The notes: a model not told the origin generated them from the letters alone. 64,000 nt of DNA from Elusimicrobiota bacterium (GCA_028868375.1 JAGWUP010000001.1:1-64000), one strand, 5' to 3'. Shown: positions 45,042 to 53,948, numbered from the stretch's first letter. Program-made: numbers and translations.

Positions 45042-45776
45042 GTGGCCGTCACCCTCGACATCCCGACCGCCTTCGCCGCCGGCGTCGTCTCCTTTCTCTC
45101 TCCCTGCGTGCTCCCGCTGGTGCCCGGCTACCTCTCCTTCATGTCCGGGATGTCGCTAGAGGAGCTCTCCCGCGGGGCCGGCCGCGCCGAGGTCCTGCGC
45201 CGAGCCGGGGTCGGCTCCTTGTTTTTCGTCCTGGGCTTCGCCCTGGTCTTCACCCTGCTGGGAGCCTCCGCCTCCGAGGCCGGCCAACTGTTGGCCGCGC
45301 ACATGGCCGTCCTGACGCGGGTGGCCGGCGTCGTCATCATCCTCGTCGGGCTGCACGTCTCCGGCATCCTGCCGATCCCTTTCCTTTATTATGAGAAGCG
45401 CGCCTCCTCATCGAGGCTGCCGCCGGGCTACTGGGGCTCCTTCGCGATGGGGCTGGCCTTCGCCTTCGGCTGGACCCCCTGCATCGGCCCGATCCTGGCC
45501 GGCATACTGGCCTTGGCGGCCGCGGAGGGCACCGTGGCGCGCGGCGCTCTGCTGTTGGCGGCCTACTCCCTGGGCTTGGGCGTGCCCTTCATCCTGACCG
45601 GCTTCGGCCTCAACGCCTTCCTGTCCTTCTTCGCGCGCTACAAGCGCCATATCGTCTGGGGGGAGCGCGCGGCGGGCTTGCTGCTCATCGGCGTGGGGGC
45701 GCTGGTCTTCTCCAACCGTCTGTCGACGCTGACCCATCTGCTGCCGCGCGATCTCGTGGGGCGGACCGCTTTATGA
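45042..45776 (+). CDS. ccdA: CcdA-type membrane thiol:disulfide reductant carrier
   Basis: A 244-residue integral membrane protein with six helices. It should carry electrons from cytosolic thioredoxin to extracytoplasmic thioredoxin-like proteins. The two functional cysteines are in the conserved SPCVLPLVPGYLSF (first helix) and GWTPCIGPILAGIL (fourth helix). The C-terminus ends after the sixth helix with no DsbD periplasmic domains. Its stop overlaps the start of the thioredoxin-like gene (4 bp), its likely redox partner. Confidence 0.94.
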   Translation: MAVTLDIPTAFAAGVVSFLSPCVLPLVPGYLSFMSGMSLEELSRGAGRAEVLRRAGVGSLFFVLGFALVFTLLGASASEAGQLLAAHMAVLTRVAGVVIILVGLHVSGILPIPFLYYEKRASSSRLPPGYWGSFAMGLAFAFGWTPCIGPILAGILALAAAEGTVARGALLLAAYSLGLGVPFILTGFGLNAFLSFFARYKRHIVWGERAAGLLLIGVGALVFSNRLSTLTHLLPRDLVGRTAL

Positions 45777-46309
45777 GCGCGGAAAAATCCAGCCTCGCGA
45801 CGGGGCTTTCCTACGTCCTGGGCATCCTCGGCGTCGGCTGCCTGCTGTGGTATTTCGTCGCGCGCGTGCCGCCGCTCAAGCCGACCCCCACCGACCGACC
45901 GCTGGCCCGGGATTTCACTCTGCCGGACATCAACGGCCGCGAGGTCTCCCTGTCTTCCTTCCGCGGCAAGGTGGTGCTGCTGGACTTCTGGGCCACTTGG
46001 TGCGGGCCTTGCCGCGAGGAGCTCCCCGACCTGATCCGCTTCGACTTGGCCCACAAGGATTCCGGCTTCACCATCGTCGGCGTGGCGATGGATTCCGAGG
46101 GGGTCGGGGTCGTCGGCCCGTTCGCCCGGGCGCACGAGATTCCCTATCCGGTCCTGGTGTCCAACGGCGATATCCCCGAGGGATACGACATCCCGGGCTT
46201 TCCCTCGGCGTTCTTGATCGACCGAAATGGCGCGATCGTGCGCCGCTATCTTGGTTCGAAGAGCTACGAGGAGCTCGAGCATGACGTCGCGCAGGCTTCC
46301 GGCCGCTAA
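45773..46309 (+). CDS. Membrane-anchored thioredoxin-like protein, TlpA/ResA type
   Basis: A 178-residue protein with one N-terminal helix (about 10-32) and a periplasmic AhpC/TSA-Redoxin fold. The active site is FWATWCGPCREELPDL (Cys about 80 and 83), and the cis-proline region is PGFPSAFLIDRNG. It should be kept reduced by the CcdA protein encoded just upstream and reduce disulfides of envelope proteins such as apocytochromes. It starts inside the ccdA stop (ATGA). Confidence 0.93.
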   Translation: MSAEKSSLATGLSYVLGILGVGCLLWYFVARVPPLKPTPTDRPLARDFTLPDINGREVSLSSFRGKVVLLDFWATWCGPCREELPDLIRFDLAHKDSGFTIVGVAMDSEGVGVVGPFARAHEIPYPVLVSNGDIPEGYDIPGFPSAFLIDRNGAIVRRYLGSKSYEELEHDVAQASGR

Positions 46310-47132
46310 GAGCCTGTCCAAGGCGCTCCTCTTGGCCCTGCTGGCCATGCCGGCCTTGGCGGCCGGCGACCACGCCTTCGGCCTCTTCCCGGAATCGGAG
46401 CAGGTTTTTCGCCAGTTGACCGCCGACCCGCGCCACATCCGCCTCGGCGCGTCCTACTACCGGCTGGACGGCCACAACGAGGCCGACGTGGCGCTCGGCC
46501 ACAGCTGGGGCATGGCGAGTTGGCGCGACGAGAAAGGCCGCTGGCTGTGGCAGAGCAATATCGAGGCCATGGCCTACTCCCGCTTCCTGGTCGGCGGAGG
46601 CGTCAATCAGTTCGAGACGGTCGATTTCTTCGCGAATCTCCCGCTGTCGGCGCGCCGCGGCCCCTTCTCGGCCCGCGGGATGCTGTTCCATGAAAGCTCG
46701 CATTTGGGCGACGACTATATCCGCAGCACCGGCTCGACGGGATTTCGCTACTCGATCGAGGGCGCCCGCGCCACCGTCTCCTACGAGCCCTCCGCCTGGT
46801 CGCGCCTCTACTGCGGCGTCTCCTACCTGCTGCACAGCATCCCCCTGCCGCAGCGCAAGGCCGCCCAATGGGGCTTCGAGCTCACCTCGCGGCAATTCGG
46901 CCTCTCTGCCCAGTACCCGCTCCATATTTACCTGGCCCAGGATTTCCAGTCCAACGAGGACGTCCGCTACAACGTCAACTCCAACACCGAGGCGGGCCTC
47001 GTCGTCGGCTTCAAGGACGTCCAGCGGTTCATGCGCGTTTTCCTGGCCTACTTCGACGGCCATTCCTCCTACGGCCAGTTCTTCTCGCGGCGCGAGCATT
47101 ACGTCTCGGTGGGCCTCGCCCTCCACATCTAA
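46281..47132 (+). CDS. DUF1207-family outer-membrane or periplasmic protein
   Basis: A 283-residue exported protein with a signal peptide (about 1-30: KALLLALLAMPALAAGD). DUF1207 features are visible: FRQLTADPRHIRLGASYYR and FHESSHLGDDYI. It is beta-rich and ends in hydrophobic-alternating YVSVGLALHI, consistent with a small outer-membrane barrel. No function is known for the family. The start lies 29 bp inside the thioredoxin-like gene. Its TAA stop is also the left target duplication of element B. Confidence 0.82.
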   Translation: MTSRRLPAAKSLSKALLLALLAMPALAAGDHAFGLFPESEQVFRQLTADPRHIRLGASYYRLDGHNEADVALGHSWGMASWRDEKGRWLWQSNIEAMAYSRFLVGGGVNQFETVDFFANLPLSARRGPFSARGMLFHESSHLGDDYIRSTGSTGFRYSIEGARATVSYEPSAWSRLYCGVSYLLHSIPLPQRKAAQWGFELTSRQFGLSAQYPLHIYLAQDFQSNEDVRYNVNSNTEAGLVVGFKDVQRFMRVFLAYFDGHSSYGQFFSRREHYVSVGLALHI

Positions 47133-47357
47133 GGCGCTGTCAAGTAATAACATGAACACTCTGCCGGGCGCGATTTTGGAGCGAGCCGAGGAGTAAGGCG
47201 CAGCCCAAAAGCGCCCCGGCCCTACGGGGAGGCCCGAGCTTGGCCGATTTCCGCGTTGCTCATCGCTTACATGCCTATCGGCATGCTCGCTCTTCGCGCC
47301 TTAAAATCGTCTCAAGCTCGGGCCTCCAGAGCGTCCATGTTATTACTTGACAGCGCC
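47133..47357. mobile_element. MITE-like inverted-repeat element, copy B
   Basis: A 225-bp element with 31-bp terminal inverted repeats (29 of 31 matching), beginning GGCGCTGTCAAGTAATAACA, and flanked by TAA on both sides (47130-47132, 47358-47360). It is nearly identical to copy A apart from a missing 42-bp hairpin arm. An inner stem 47228-47242/47313-47327 encloses the hairpin 47271-47284. It sits between the DUF1207 stop codon and the mutS promoter and carries no gene. Confidence 0.9.
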
Positions 47358-47380
47358 TAACCCCTTCCGAGTCAATCTGG

Positions 47381-47386
47381 TAGAAT
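47381..47386 (+). promoter_or_regulatory. Extended -10 of a leaderless promoter (mutS)
   Basis: TGG-TAGAAT, ending 6 bp (AGCGCC) before ATG 47393, 24 bp beyond the right end of element B. Confidence 0.6.
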
Positions 47387-47392
47387 AGCGCC

Positions 47393-49981
47393 ATGCCGGC
47401 GAGAGCCCTGCCCGACACGCCCGTCATGCGGCAGTACCGGGAGCTCAAGGACGCCCATCCCGAGGCCGTTCTGTTCTTCCGGCTCGGGGATTTCTACGAG
47501 ATGTTCGGCGAGGACGCCAGGCTGGGCGCGCCGCTTCTGGGGCTGGTCCTGACCTCCCGCCAGGACGTTCCCATGTGCGGGGTGCCCTGTCACCAGCTCA
47601 ATCATTACGCCTCCAAGCTGCTGCGCGCGGGCCGCAAGGTGGCGATCGCCGAGCAGTTGGAGGAGCCGACTCCGGCCAAGAAGCTCGTGCGCCGCGGGAT
47701 CGTCCGCGTTATGACCCCCGGCACCGTCATAGAGGACGATTTGCTCGAGCCCACGGCCGCGAACTACCTGGCCTGCGTCGAGCACGACGTCGTGGGCTGG
47801 GGCGCGGCCTTCATCGACGTCTCCACCGGGGATTTCTGGGCCACCCAAGCCCTCAACGACCGCGGCTGCCGCAAGCTCCTCGACCTGCTGGCGCGCTTGC
47901 GTCCGGCGGAGGTGCTGGCCAGCGAGCGCTCCGCCTCGGCCCTGGGCCTGCCCCAAACCTTGGCGGGGCGCTGCTGCCTGACGCTCTACGAGGGCGGCCA
48001 GCAGCCAGAGCCGCCGGCCTGGCTGCTGGAGCCGGCTTGGGCCAACCATCGCCTGGCGGCCCGCGCCGCCTTGTCCTGCCGGCGCTACGTGGCCGAGGCC
48101 AAGTTCCACCTTAGGGAGCTTCTCTCTCCCACCTACCGCGAGACCTCGGGGCAGATGCAGTTGGACGAGACCGCCATCCGCACCCTGGAGTTGGTCGAGG
48201 CCTCCAGCGGAAACCGCCGGCACACCCTCTGGGGCCTGCTCGACCGCTGCCGCACCCCGATGGGCAGCCGGACGCTCAAGCGCTGGATCCTGCAGCCCTC
48301 TACGGAGCTGGCGCAGATCGTCCTGCGGCAGAACTGCGTCGAGGATCTGCTCGACCGCTCCCAGGCCCGCGCCGAGCTGGGGGGGCTGTTGCGCGGCTTC
48401 GCGGATCTGCCGCGCGTCGTCAGCCGCCTGGCGACCCGCCAGGCGGGGCCGCGCGACCTGGCGGCCCTGCGGGCCTCCCTGGCCGCCCTGCCGCCGCTGC
48501 ATTCCTGGCTGTCCCAAGCCAAGTTGTCCACCGGCCTCTCCGAATTGGCGCTGCGGCTGGCCGAGTCGGCCCAGCCCTTGGCCGACTGCCGGCATGCCCT
48601 CGACGCGGCTCTGGCCGACGAGGTGCCGGCCAGGCTATCCGACGGCCGCCTGATCCGGGACGGCTACGACGCCCGGCTCGACGCCCTGCGCCTGCTGCGC
48701 GGCGACAGCCAGGGCGTCCTCGCCAAGCTCGAGGCGCAGGAGCGGCAGGCAACCGGCATCCCGTCGCTCAAGGCCGGCTACAACTCCGTGTTCGGCTATT
48801 ACTTCGAGATCACGAAGGTCCATGGGGCCAAGGTCCCGGCGCGCTACGCGCGCAAGCAGACTCTGACCAACGCCGAGCGCTACATCACGCCGGAGCTCAA
48901 GGAGCTGGAAAACAGCATCCTCGGCGCCGAGGAGAAGATCTCGCGGCTGGAGGCGCGCCTCTTCGAGGACCTGCGCGAGGCGGCGCTGCGCCACCACGAC
49001 GCCCTGCTGGCGGCGGCCGAGAGGATCGCGGAGCTGGACTGCCTCAACGCCTTGGCCGAGGTCGCCGACGCCCACGGCTTCGTCAAGCCCGTCGTCGACC
49101 TTTCCCACGAGCTCCAGATCGTCGAGGGCCGGCATCCCGTCGTCGCCGCCCTGCTGCCGGCCGGCTCCTTCGTCGCCAATTCCCTGGAGCTAGACGCGCG
49201 CGCGCGCCAGATCCTGGTGCTGACCGGCCCGAACATGTCCGGCAAGTCCACCTTCCTGCGCCAGAACGCCCTCATCGCCCTGCTGGCCCAGATCGGATCG
49301 TTCGTGCCCGCGAAGTCCGCGCGCATCGGCCTGGTCGACCGCATCCTCACGCGCATCGGCGCCCAGGACGCGCTGGCGCAGGGCGAATCCACCTTCATGG
49401 TCGAGATGAAGGAGACCTCCCATATCCTGCGCTCGGCCACGCCGCGCAGCCTCCTGATTCTAGACGAGGTCGGACGGGGGACTTCGACCTTCGACGGCAT
49501 CTCCATCGCCTGGGCCGTGGTCGAGCACCTGCACTCCGAGCGCGGCGCCGCCGAGGGGCCGCGCGGGCCGCGGGTGCTCTTCGCCACGCACTACTTCGAG
49601 CTGACCGAGCTGGCCAAGAGCCTGGAGGGCGTGGTCAACGCCAACGTCGAGGCGCGGGAGTGGACGCGGGAGGACGGAAGCACCGAGGTCGTCTTCCTGC
49701 ACAAGATCTCCGAGGGCCCGGCGGACCGCTCCTACGGCATCCACGTGGCCGCCCTGGCCGGCCTGCCGCCCGAGCTGATCGCCCGGGCCAGGGAGATACT
49801 AAGCGGCCTCGAGCGGCGCTCGGCGGCCGACGGCCTGGGCGGGCGGCAGGCGGCGCCGGCGCCGGAGCTGCCGCTCTTCGAGGAGCATCCGGTCCTCCAG
49901 GCCCTGCGCCTGCTCGACTGCGACGCCCTCTCCCCGCTGGAAGCCCTGCAGGCCTTGACGGGCCTCAAGAAGAAGCTTTGA
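47393..49981 (+). CDS. mutS: DNA mismatch repair protein MutS
   Basis: An 862-residue mismatch sensor of normal length. The N-terminal mismatch-binding domain has the Phe-x-Glu motif in FFRLGDFYEMFGEDA. The connector, core and clamp domains follow, and the ATPase has GPNMSGKSTFLRQN (Walker A), SLLILDEVGRGTSTFDG (Walker B and signature) and FATHYFELTEL. It should bind mismatches and recruit MutL, whose gene follows after 8 bp. Leaderless promoter upstream. Confidence 0.97.
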   Translation: MPARALPDTPVMRQYRELKDAHPEAVLFFRLGDFYEMFGEDARLGAPLLGLVLTSRQDVPMCGVPCHQLNHYASKLLRAGRKVAIAEQLEEPTPAKKLVRRGIVRVMTPGTVIEDDLLEPTAANYLACVEHDVVGWGAAFIDVSTGDFWATQALNDRGCRKLLDLLARLRPAEVLASERSASALGLPQTLAGRCCLTLYEGGQQPEPPAWLLEPAWANHRLAARAALSCRRYVAEAKFHLRELLSPTYRETSGQMQLDETAIRTLELVEASSGNRRHTLWGLLDRCRTPMGSRTLKRWILQPSTELAQIVLRQNCVEDLLDRSQARAELGGLLRGFADLPRVVSRLATRQAGPRDLAALRASLAALPPLHSWLSQAKLSTGLSELALRLAESAQPLADCRHALDAALADEVPARLSDGRLIRDGYDARLDALRLLRGDSQGVLAKLEAQERQATGIPSLKAGYNSVFGYYFEITKVHGAKVPARYARKQTLTNAERYITPELKELENSILGAEEKISRLEARLFEDLREAALRHHDALLAAAERIAELDCLNALAEVADAHGFVKPVVDLSHELQIVEGRHPVVAALLPAGSFVANSLELDARARQILVLTGPNMSGKSTFLRQNALIALLAQIGSFVPAKSARIGLVDRILTRIGAQDALAQGESTFMVEMKETSHILRSATPRSLLILDEVGRGTSTFDGISIAWAVVEHLHSERGAAEGPRGPRVLFATHYFELTELAKSLEGVVNANVEAREWTREDGSTEVVFLHKISEGPADRSYGIHVAALAGLPPELIARAREILSGLERRSAADGLGGRQAAPAPELPLFEEHPVLQALRLLDCDALSPLEALQALTGLKKKL

Positions 49982-49989
49982 ATCCCGCG

Positions 49990-51765
49990 ATGCCCACCAT
50001 CCGCCGCCTGCCTCCAGAGCTGGCCAGCCGGATCGCCGCCGGCGAGGTCATCGAGAGGCCGGCCTCGCTGCTCAAGGAGCTTATCGAGAACGCCCTGGAC
50101 GCGGGCGCCGCAAGCGTCCGCGTGGAGGTCTCCGGGGCCGGCCGCGCGGCGCTGCGCGTCAACGACGACGGCTGCGGCATGTCCGCCGAGGACTGCGTCC
50201 TGGCGCTGGAGCGCCACGCCACCTCCAAGATCGCCGCCCTGGACGATCTTGAGCGCCTGAGCACCTTCGGCTTCCGCGGGGAAGCCCTCTACGCCGCCGC
50301 CGCCGTCTCGAGGCTGTCTTTGTCCTCCTGCCCCCGCCGGGCCGCCGAGGGCTTCCGCGTGGAGTCGGAGGGCGGGAAGCTGGCGCGCTCCGGCCCCGCC
50401 GCGGCCGTCGCCGGCACGACGGTCGAGGCGCGCGATCTTTTCTACAACACCCCCGCCAGGCTCAAGTTCCTCAAGAGCGACGCCTACGAACGGAGCCGGC
50501 TTGCCTCCGTCCTCGAGGAAGCGGCCCTGGCCAACCCCGAAGTCCGGTTCGACTACAAGTCGGAGGGCCGGCAGCTTCTCCATTTCGCCGCCGAGACCTC
50601 GCCGGACCCGTTGGAGCGCCAGCGCCGCCGCTGCGCCGCCGTCCTGGGGCCGGAGCTGAGCGAGGACCTTCTGCCGGTCCTGGGGGACCGCCCCGGCTAC
50701 CGCCTGCGCCTATGGCTCGGCGCTCCCGACCGCCTGGCCTCGACCCGACGCTTCCAGCATTGGTTCGTCAACCGCAGGCCCATCGACTCGCGCCTGCTGC
50801 AGCAGGCGCTCTATCGCGCTTACGGTGAGCGCCGGCCCCGCGAGAAGCACCCCGTCTGCGTCGCCTACCTGGAACTGCCCCCGGACGCCTTCGACGTCAA
50901 CGTCCACCCCGGCAAGCGCGAGGTGCGCTTCCATAAGGAAAGGGACCTCTTCGAGCTGGTCTGCGGCTTGGCGGCCGCGGCGCTGGCCTCCCGCCGGCCG
51001 GAGCCGATCTTGCTCGAGCGCGGAGAGGGCGCCGGCACGCCTTCCCTGCTGGCCGACGCCCCGCGACCGAGCGAGTCGGGGGAGCGCTTTCCCCGATTCC
51101 AGGAGCAGACCTTGGCATTGTCCAGCCGCCCGGCGGAGATGGTGGTCGCCGACGGCTTGGCCCAGGCATGGTGGACGCCCCCGTACCGCTTCCTGGGCCA
51201 GATCGAGCGCAGCTACCTGCTCTTCGAGGCTCGCGGCGGCCTGTTCCTGCTCGACCAGCATGCCGCCGCCGAGCGCATCCTCTTCGAGCGCTTCCTGGCC
51301 GAGCTGGAGGACGGCGGCGCGAGAAGCCAAAGGCTGATGCTCCCGCTGCCCATAGAGCTGACGGCCAGTTCGCTGCAAGCCGTGCTCGAGCACTCCGAGG
51401 AGCTGGCCCGCATGGGCTTTCAAGTGGAGCCCTACGGGAAGGCGACGCTGCATGTCCTCTCCACGCCGACTCTCTTTGCGGACATCGCGGACCTGAAGGG
51501 CTTGGTCCATCGCCTGCTGGAGAGCTACGCCGATCCCGCTCGCGCCGAGCGCGACGTCGCCCATCATGCCGTGGCCACCATCGCCTGCAAGGCCGCCGTC
51601 AAGGCTCACGACCCGCTAGGCGAAAAGGAAGCCCTGGCGCTGCTGGAGCAGCTTAAGCAGTGCAAGGACGGCACCTGCTGCCCCCATGGCCGCCGCGCCA
51701 TGCTGGCCCTCTCGCGCGACGAGCTGGCCCGCCGCTTCCAGCGCCCCGGCGCCCCTCCCCTCTAG
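49990..51765 (+). CDS. mutL: DNA mismatch repair protein MutL, with endonuclease motif
   Basis: A 591-residue protein. The GHKL ATPase half has IAAGEVIERPASLLKEL, ELIENALDAGAASV and TFGFRGEALYAAAAVS, and the transducer domain has FYNTPARLKFL and FDVNVHPGKREVRF. The C-terminal half contains DQHAAAERILFE, matching the DQHA(x)2E(x)4E metal-site motif of MutL nicking endonucleases, and CPHGRRAML. The cell therefore probably uses MutL-directed strand nicking, and no mutH is seen. ATG 49990 is preferred to a TTG at 49979. Confidence 0.96.
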   Translation: MPTIRRLPPELASRIAAGEVIERPASLLKELIENALDAGAASVRVEVSGAGRAALRVNDDGCGMSAEDCVLALERHATSKIAALDDLERLSTFGFRGEALYAAAAVSRLSLSSCPRRAAEGFRVESEGGKLARSGPAAAVAGTTVEARDLFYNTPARLKFLKSDAYERSRLASVLEEAALANPEVRFDYKSEGRQLLHFAAETSPDPLERQRRRCAAVLGPELSEDLLPVLGDRPGYRLRLWLGAPDRLASTRRFQHWFVNRRPIDSRLLQQALYRAYGERRPREKHPVCVAYLELPPDAFDVNVHPGKREVRFHKERDLFELVCGLAAAALASRRPEPILLERGEGAGTPSLLADAPRPSESGERFPRFQEQTLALSSRPAEMVVADGLAQAWWTPPYRFLGQIERSYLLFEARGGLFLLDQHAAAERILFERFLAELEDGGARSQRLMLPLPIELTASSLQAVLEHSEELARMGFQVEPYGKATLHVLSTPTLFADIADLKGLVHRLLESYADPARAERDVAHHAVATIACKAAVKAHDPLGEKEALALLEQLKQCKDGTCCPHGRRAMLALSRDELARRFQRPGAPPL

Positions 51766-51771
51766 GGGAGG
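51754..51771. terminator. Hairpin between convergent mutL and queE, with both stops in its loop
   Basis: CCTCCCC, loop TCTA, GGGGAGG: a perfect 7-bp stem. The mutL stop TAG and the queE stop (CTA on the plus strand) overlap on the CTAG at 51762-51765. A second CCCC-AAAT-GGGG hairpin follows. No T tract is present, so it may work as a two-way roadblock rather than a classical terminator. Confidence 0.5.
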
Positions 51772-52475
51772 CCCCAAATGGGGTGCTGCTGCGCGATCAT
51801 GCGCACGTCCTTGAGCAGGGCGGAGGCTTGGCGCAGGAATCCCCGAGCCAAGCCTGGATCGATGCTTTCCGTTCCCGGGCGCGGCGTGGCCGGCTGGAGG
51901 ATCAGCGGCACGGTGGGATCCGCCTCCTGCATGAGCCGTATGACCTGCCGCCACTCATACGGAGTCGTCTTGGAGGTCAGCACGACCTTCACGAAGGTCT
52001 TTCTCGGGGCCACGCCCAGAAATTCCAGATGCTCCGACCAGGTCTGCCGGCCGGTGGCCGAGGGCAGCTTGATGTCCATCGCCACCCAGTCGCACAGGTC
52101 TGCCAGCCGCCGAAACGCGGCCGTGCGCGTGCCGTTTGTCTCTAGATAATTCTTGAGCCCCCGCTCCCGCGCCCAGGGCATCATCGCCTTCAAGAACTCC
52201 GCATGCAGCAGCGGCTCGCCGCCGGTCCAGGAGACCGCCTCGTGACTGCGCTCGGCGTTCAGCTCCAGGATCCGCCGCTTGAGCTTTTGCGACGTCCAAA
52301 CCGCGCCGGAGGGAATCGGTATCGTCTCCGGCTCGTCGCAGTAATCGCAATGCAGGTTGCAGCCGCCCAGGCGGACGAAGACTTGCCGGTCGCCCAGGCG
52401 CAAGCCCTCGCCCTGGAGGGAGGAGAACACCTCGACGACCCGCGCCGAGCCGGCGCCGGACAAGGCCAGGCTCAT
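51762..52475 (-). CDS. queE: 7-carboxy-7-deazaguanine synthase
   Basis: A 237-residue radical SAM enzyme that should rearrange 6-carboxytetrahydropterin to carboxydeazaguanine. It has VEVFSSLQGEGLRLGDRQVF, the cluster-binding CNLHCDYCDE (Cx3Cx2C), WTGGEPLLHAEF and YLETNGT. The frame is open upstream, but ATG 52475 overlaps the queC stop (ATGA). QueE feeds QueC in the preQ0/queuosine pathway; QueD and the later enzymes are not in the window. Confidence 0.95.
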   Translation of the reverse strand: MSLALSGAGSARVVEVFSSLQGEGLRLGDRQVFVRLGGCNLHCDYCDEPETIPIPSGAVWTSQKLKRRILELNAERSHEAVSWTGGEPLLHAEFLKAMMPWARERGLKNYLETNGTRTAAFRRLADLCDWVAMDIKLPSATGRQTWSEHLEFLGVAPRKTFVKVVLTSKTTPYEWRQVIRLMQEADPTVPLILQPATPRPGTESIDPGLARGFLRQASALLKDVRMIAQQHPIWGLP

Positions 52476-53149
52476 GCCGCGGCGAGCGCTGGATCGGCGA
52501 CGCCGGCCTCGGAGAAGCCCTTCGCGCGCAGCTTGCAGGAATCGCAACAACCGCAGGGAACGCGCCCGCCCTTGTAGCAGGACCAGGTCCGCTCCAGAGG
52601 AGCGCCCAAGCGCAGCCCCAGCTCGACGATCCGCCGCTTGGTCATGCGCAAGAGCGGGGCGAGAATCTTGAGCGGCGCGCCCTCGACGCCGCGCTTGGTG
52701 CCCTGCCGCGCCGTCTCCTCGAACGCCTCCAGGAACTCCGGCCGGCAATCCGGGTAGCCGGAGTAATCGAGGGCGTTGGCGCCGATGACGATGGCCTCCG
52801 CCCCGACCGCGTCGGCCAGGGACGCCGCCAGGGCCAGGAAGATCGTGTTGCGCCCGGGAACGTAGGTGGAGGGAATGCCGTCTTTGCCGATCCGCCCCAG
52901 CGGCAGACGCGGCAGGCGCTTTTTCTTGTCGACCAAGGCGCTGGCGGCAAGCCACGGCAGCGACAACGACACCTCGTTGAGCGAGCAGCCCGCCGCGATC
53001 GCCACGCTCCGGGCGGCGTCCAGCTCGCGCGCGTGGCGCTGGCCGTAGAGCACCGACAATCCCTCCAGGCGGTAGCCCTTCTCCCGCGCCCAGAACAGGG
53101 CTGTCGTCGAGTCCAGGCCGCCGGACAGGAGGACGACGGCCCGCTTCAT
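52472..53149 (-). CDS. queC: 7-cyano-7-deazaguanine (preQ0) synthase
   Basis: A 225-residue ATP-dependent nitrile synthase. The PP-loop is LLSGGLDSTTALFWA, the YVPGRNTIFLALAAS and ANALDYSGYPDCRPEF segments are typical of QueC, and the C-terminal zinc cysteines are in CGCCDSC with an upstream Cys in TWSCYKGG. ATG 53149 overlaps the stop of the exonuclease gene (ATGA). It completes preQ0 from the QueE product. Confidence 0.96.
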   Translation of the reverse strand: MKRAVVLLSGGLDSTTALFWAREKGYRLEGLSVLYGQRHARELDAARSVAIAAGCSLNEVSLSLPWLAASALVDKKKRLPRLPLGRIGKDGIPSTYVPGRNTIFLALAASLADAVGAEAIVIGANALDYSGYPDCRPEFLEAFEETARQGTKRGVEGAPLKILAPLLRMTKRRIVELGLRLGAPLERTWSCYKGGRVPCGCCDSCKLRAKGFSEAGVADPALAAA

Positions 53150-53931
53150 GCCGAGGCCTTCGGCTGCGGGAAGCGCCCGGACAGGGCCTCCTCGCAGATC
53201 CTGGCCAGCTCGGGGGTCGTGCGCTCCGCCCGCTTGAGCCACTCGACGTAGCCGCGCTCCTTGGCGACGACCTCGCGCAGGGTCAAGGTGCGGTACTTGC
53301 CGAAGTTGAAGGCGGCCTCCCCGTTGCGCCAGACCAGCTTGCCCTCGGCGTCCACCTTGCCGGGATCCTTGGCCGAGCAGAAGGCCGCCACCCCCTCCAT
53401 CGTCGCCGGAAGCTCCGGATAGCGCGTGAGCTGGCCGAAGAAGACCTCCAGCGACGCGCGCGCGTCCGGCTCGGCCCGGTGCGCGTCCGCCAGGGGCTTT
53501 CCGCAGTAGAACTGGTAGGCCGCCGACAGGGTGCGCCGCTCCATGCGGTGGTAGATGACCTGGGAATCCACGAGCCGGCGACCCTCCAGAGCCAGGGCAT
53601 GCCCGCAGCGGGCGAGCTCAGCCTGCAGGAGGGGCACGTCGAAGCGCATGATGTTGAAGCCGCCCAGATCGGCGTCGCCGATGAACTCCAATACGCGCGG
53701 CGCCACCTCGCTAAAACGCGGCGCGCCCGCCACCATCCCGTCGTCGATATGATGCACGGCCACCGCCTCCCGCGGGATCGGCATGCCGGGATTGACCAGG
53801 GCGGAAAAGACTTCCTCCCTTCCGTCGGGATGGCGCTTGACCAGGGCGATGTCGACGATGCGGTCCTTCTCCGGCGAGACGCCGGTGGCCTCCAAATCGA
53901 AAAATACCAGCGGCCGCTCGAGCGCGATCAT
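53146..53931 (-). CDS. DnaQ-family 3'-5' exonuclease
   Basis: A 261-residue DEDDh exonuclease. Exo I is VFFDLEATGVSPEKDRIVDIA (first Asp and Glu), Exo II has GFNIMRFDVPLLQAEL, and Exo III is AHRAEPDARASLEVF. A C-terminal extension (about 190-261; FNFGKYRTLTLREVVAKERGYVEWL in shortened form begins FNFGKYRTLTL) is like the small domain found after many DnaQ-like proteins. A repair or RNA/DNA trimming role is expected. It is the first gene of the exonuclease-queC-queE operon, and a functional link with deazaguanine synthesis is not evident. Confidence 0.9.
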   Translation of the reverse strand: MIALERPLVFFDLEATGVSPEKDRIVDIALVKRHPDGREEVFSALVNPGMPIPREAVAVHHIDDGMVAGAPRFSEVAPRVLEFIGDADLGGFNIMRFDVPLLQAELARCGHALALEGRRLVDSQVIYHRMERRTLSAAYQFYCGKPLADAHRAEPDARASLEVFFGQLTRYPELPATMEGVAAFCSAKDPGKVDAEGKLVWRNGEAAFNFGKYRTLTLREVVAKERGYVEWLKRAERTTPELARICEEALSGRFPQPKASA

Positions 53932-53942
53932 GGGGAAGAACG

Positions 53943-53948
53943 ATTATA
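53943..53948 (-). promoter_or_regulatory. -10 of the exonuclease-queC-queE operon
   Basis: TATAAT preceded by TGA on the minus strand (extended -10), 11 bp before ATG 53931, giving a leader of about 5 nt. Confidence 0.55.

Noticed and set aside
47340-47386. Element B supplying a -35 (TTGACA in its terminal repeat) to the mutS promoter
   Set aside because: The TTGACA at 47347-47352 lies 28 bp from the TAGAAT hexamer, too far for a sigma70-type promoter.
49660-49989. MutL starting far upstream in the open frame inside mutS
   Set aside because: The upstream extension is Arg/Gly-rich shadow sequence; family homology begins right at ATG 49990.
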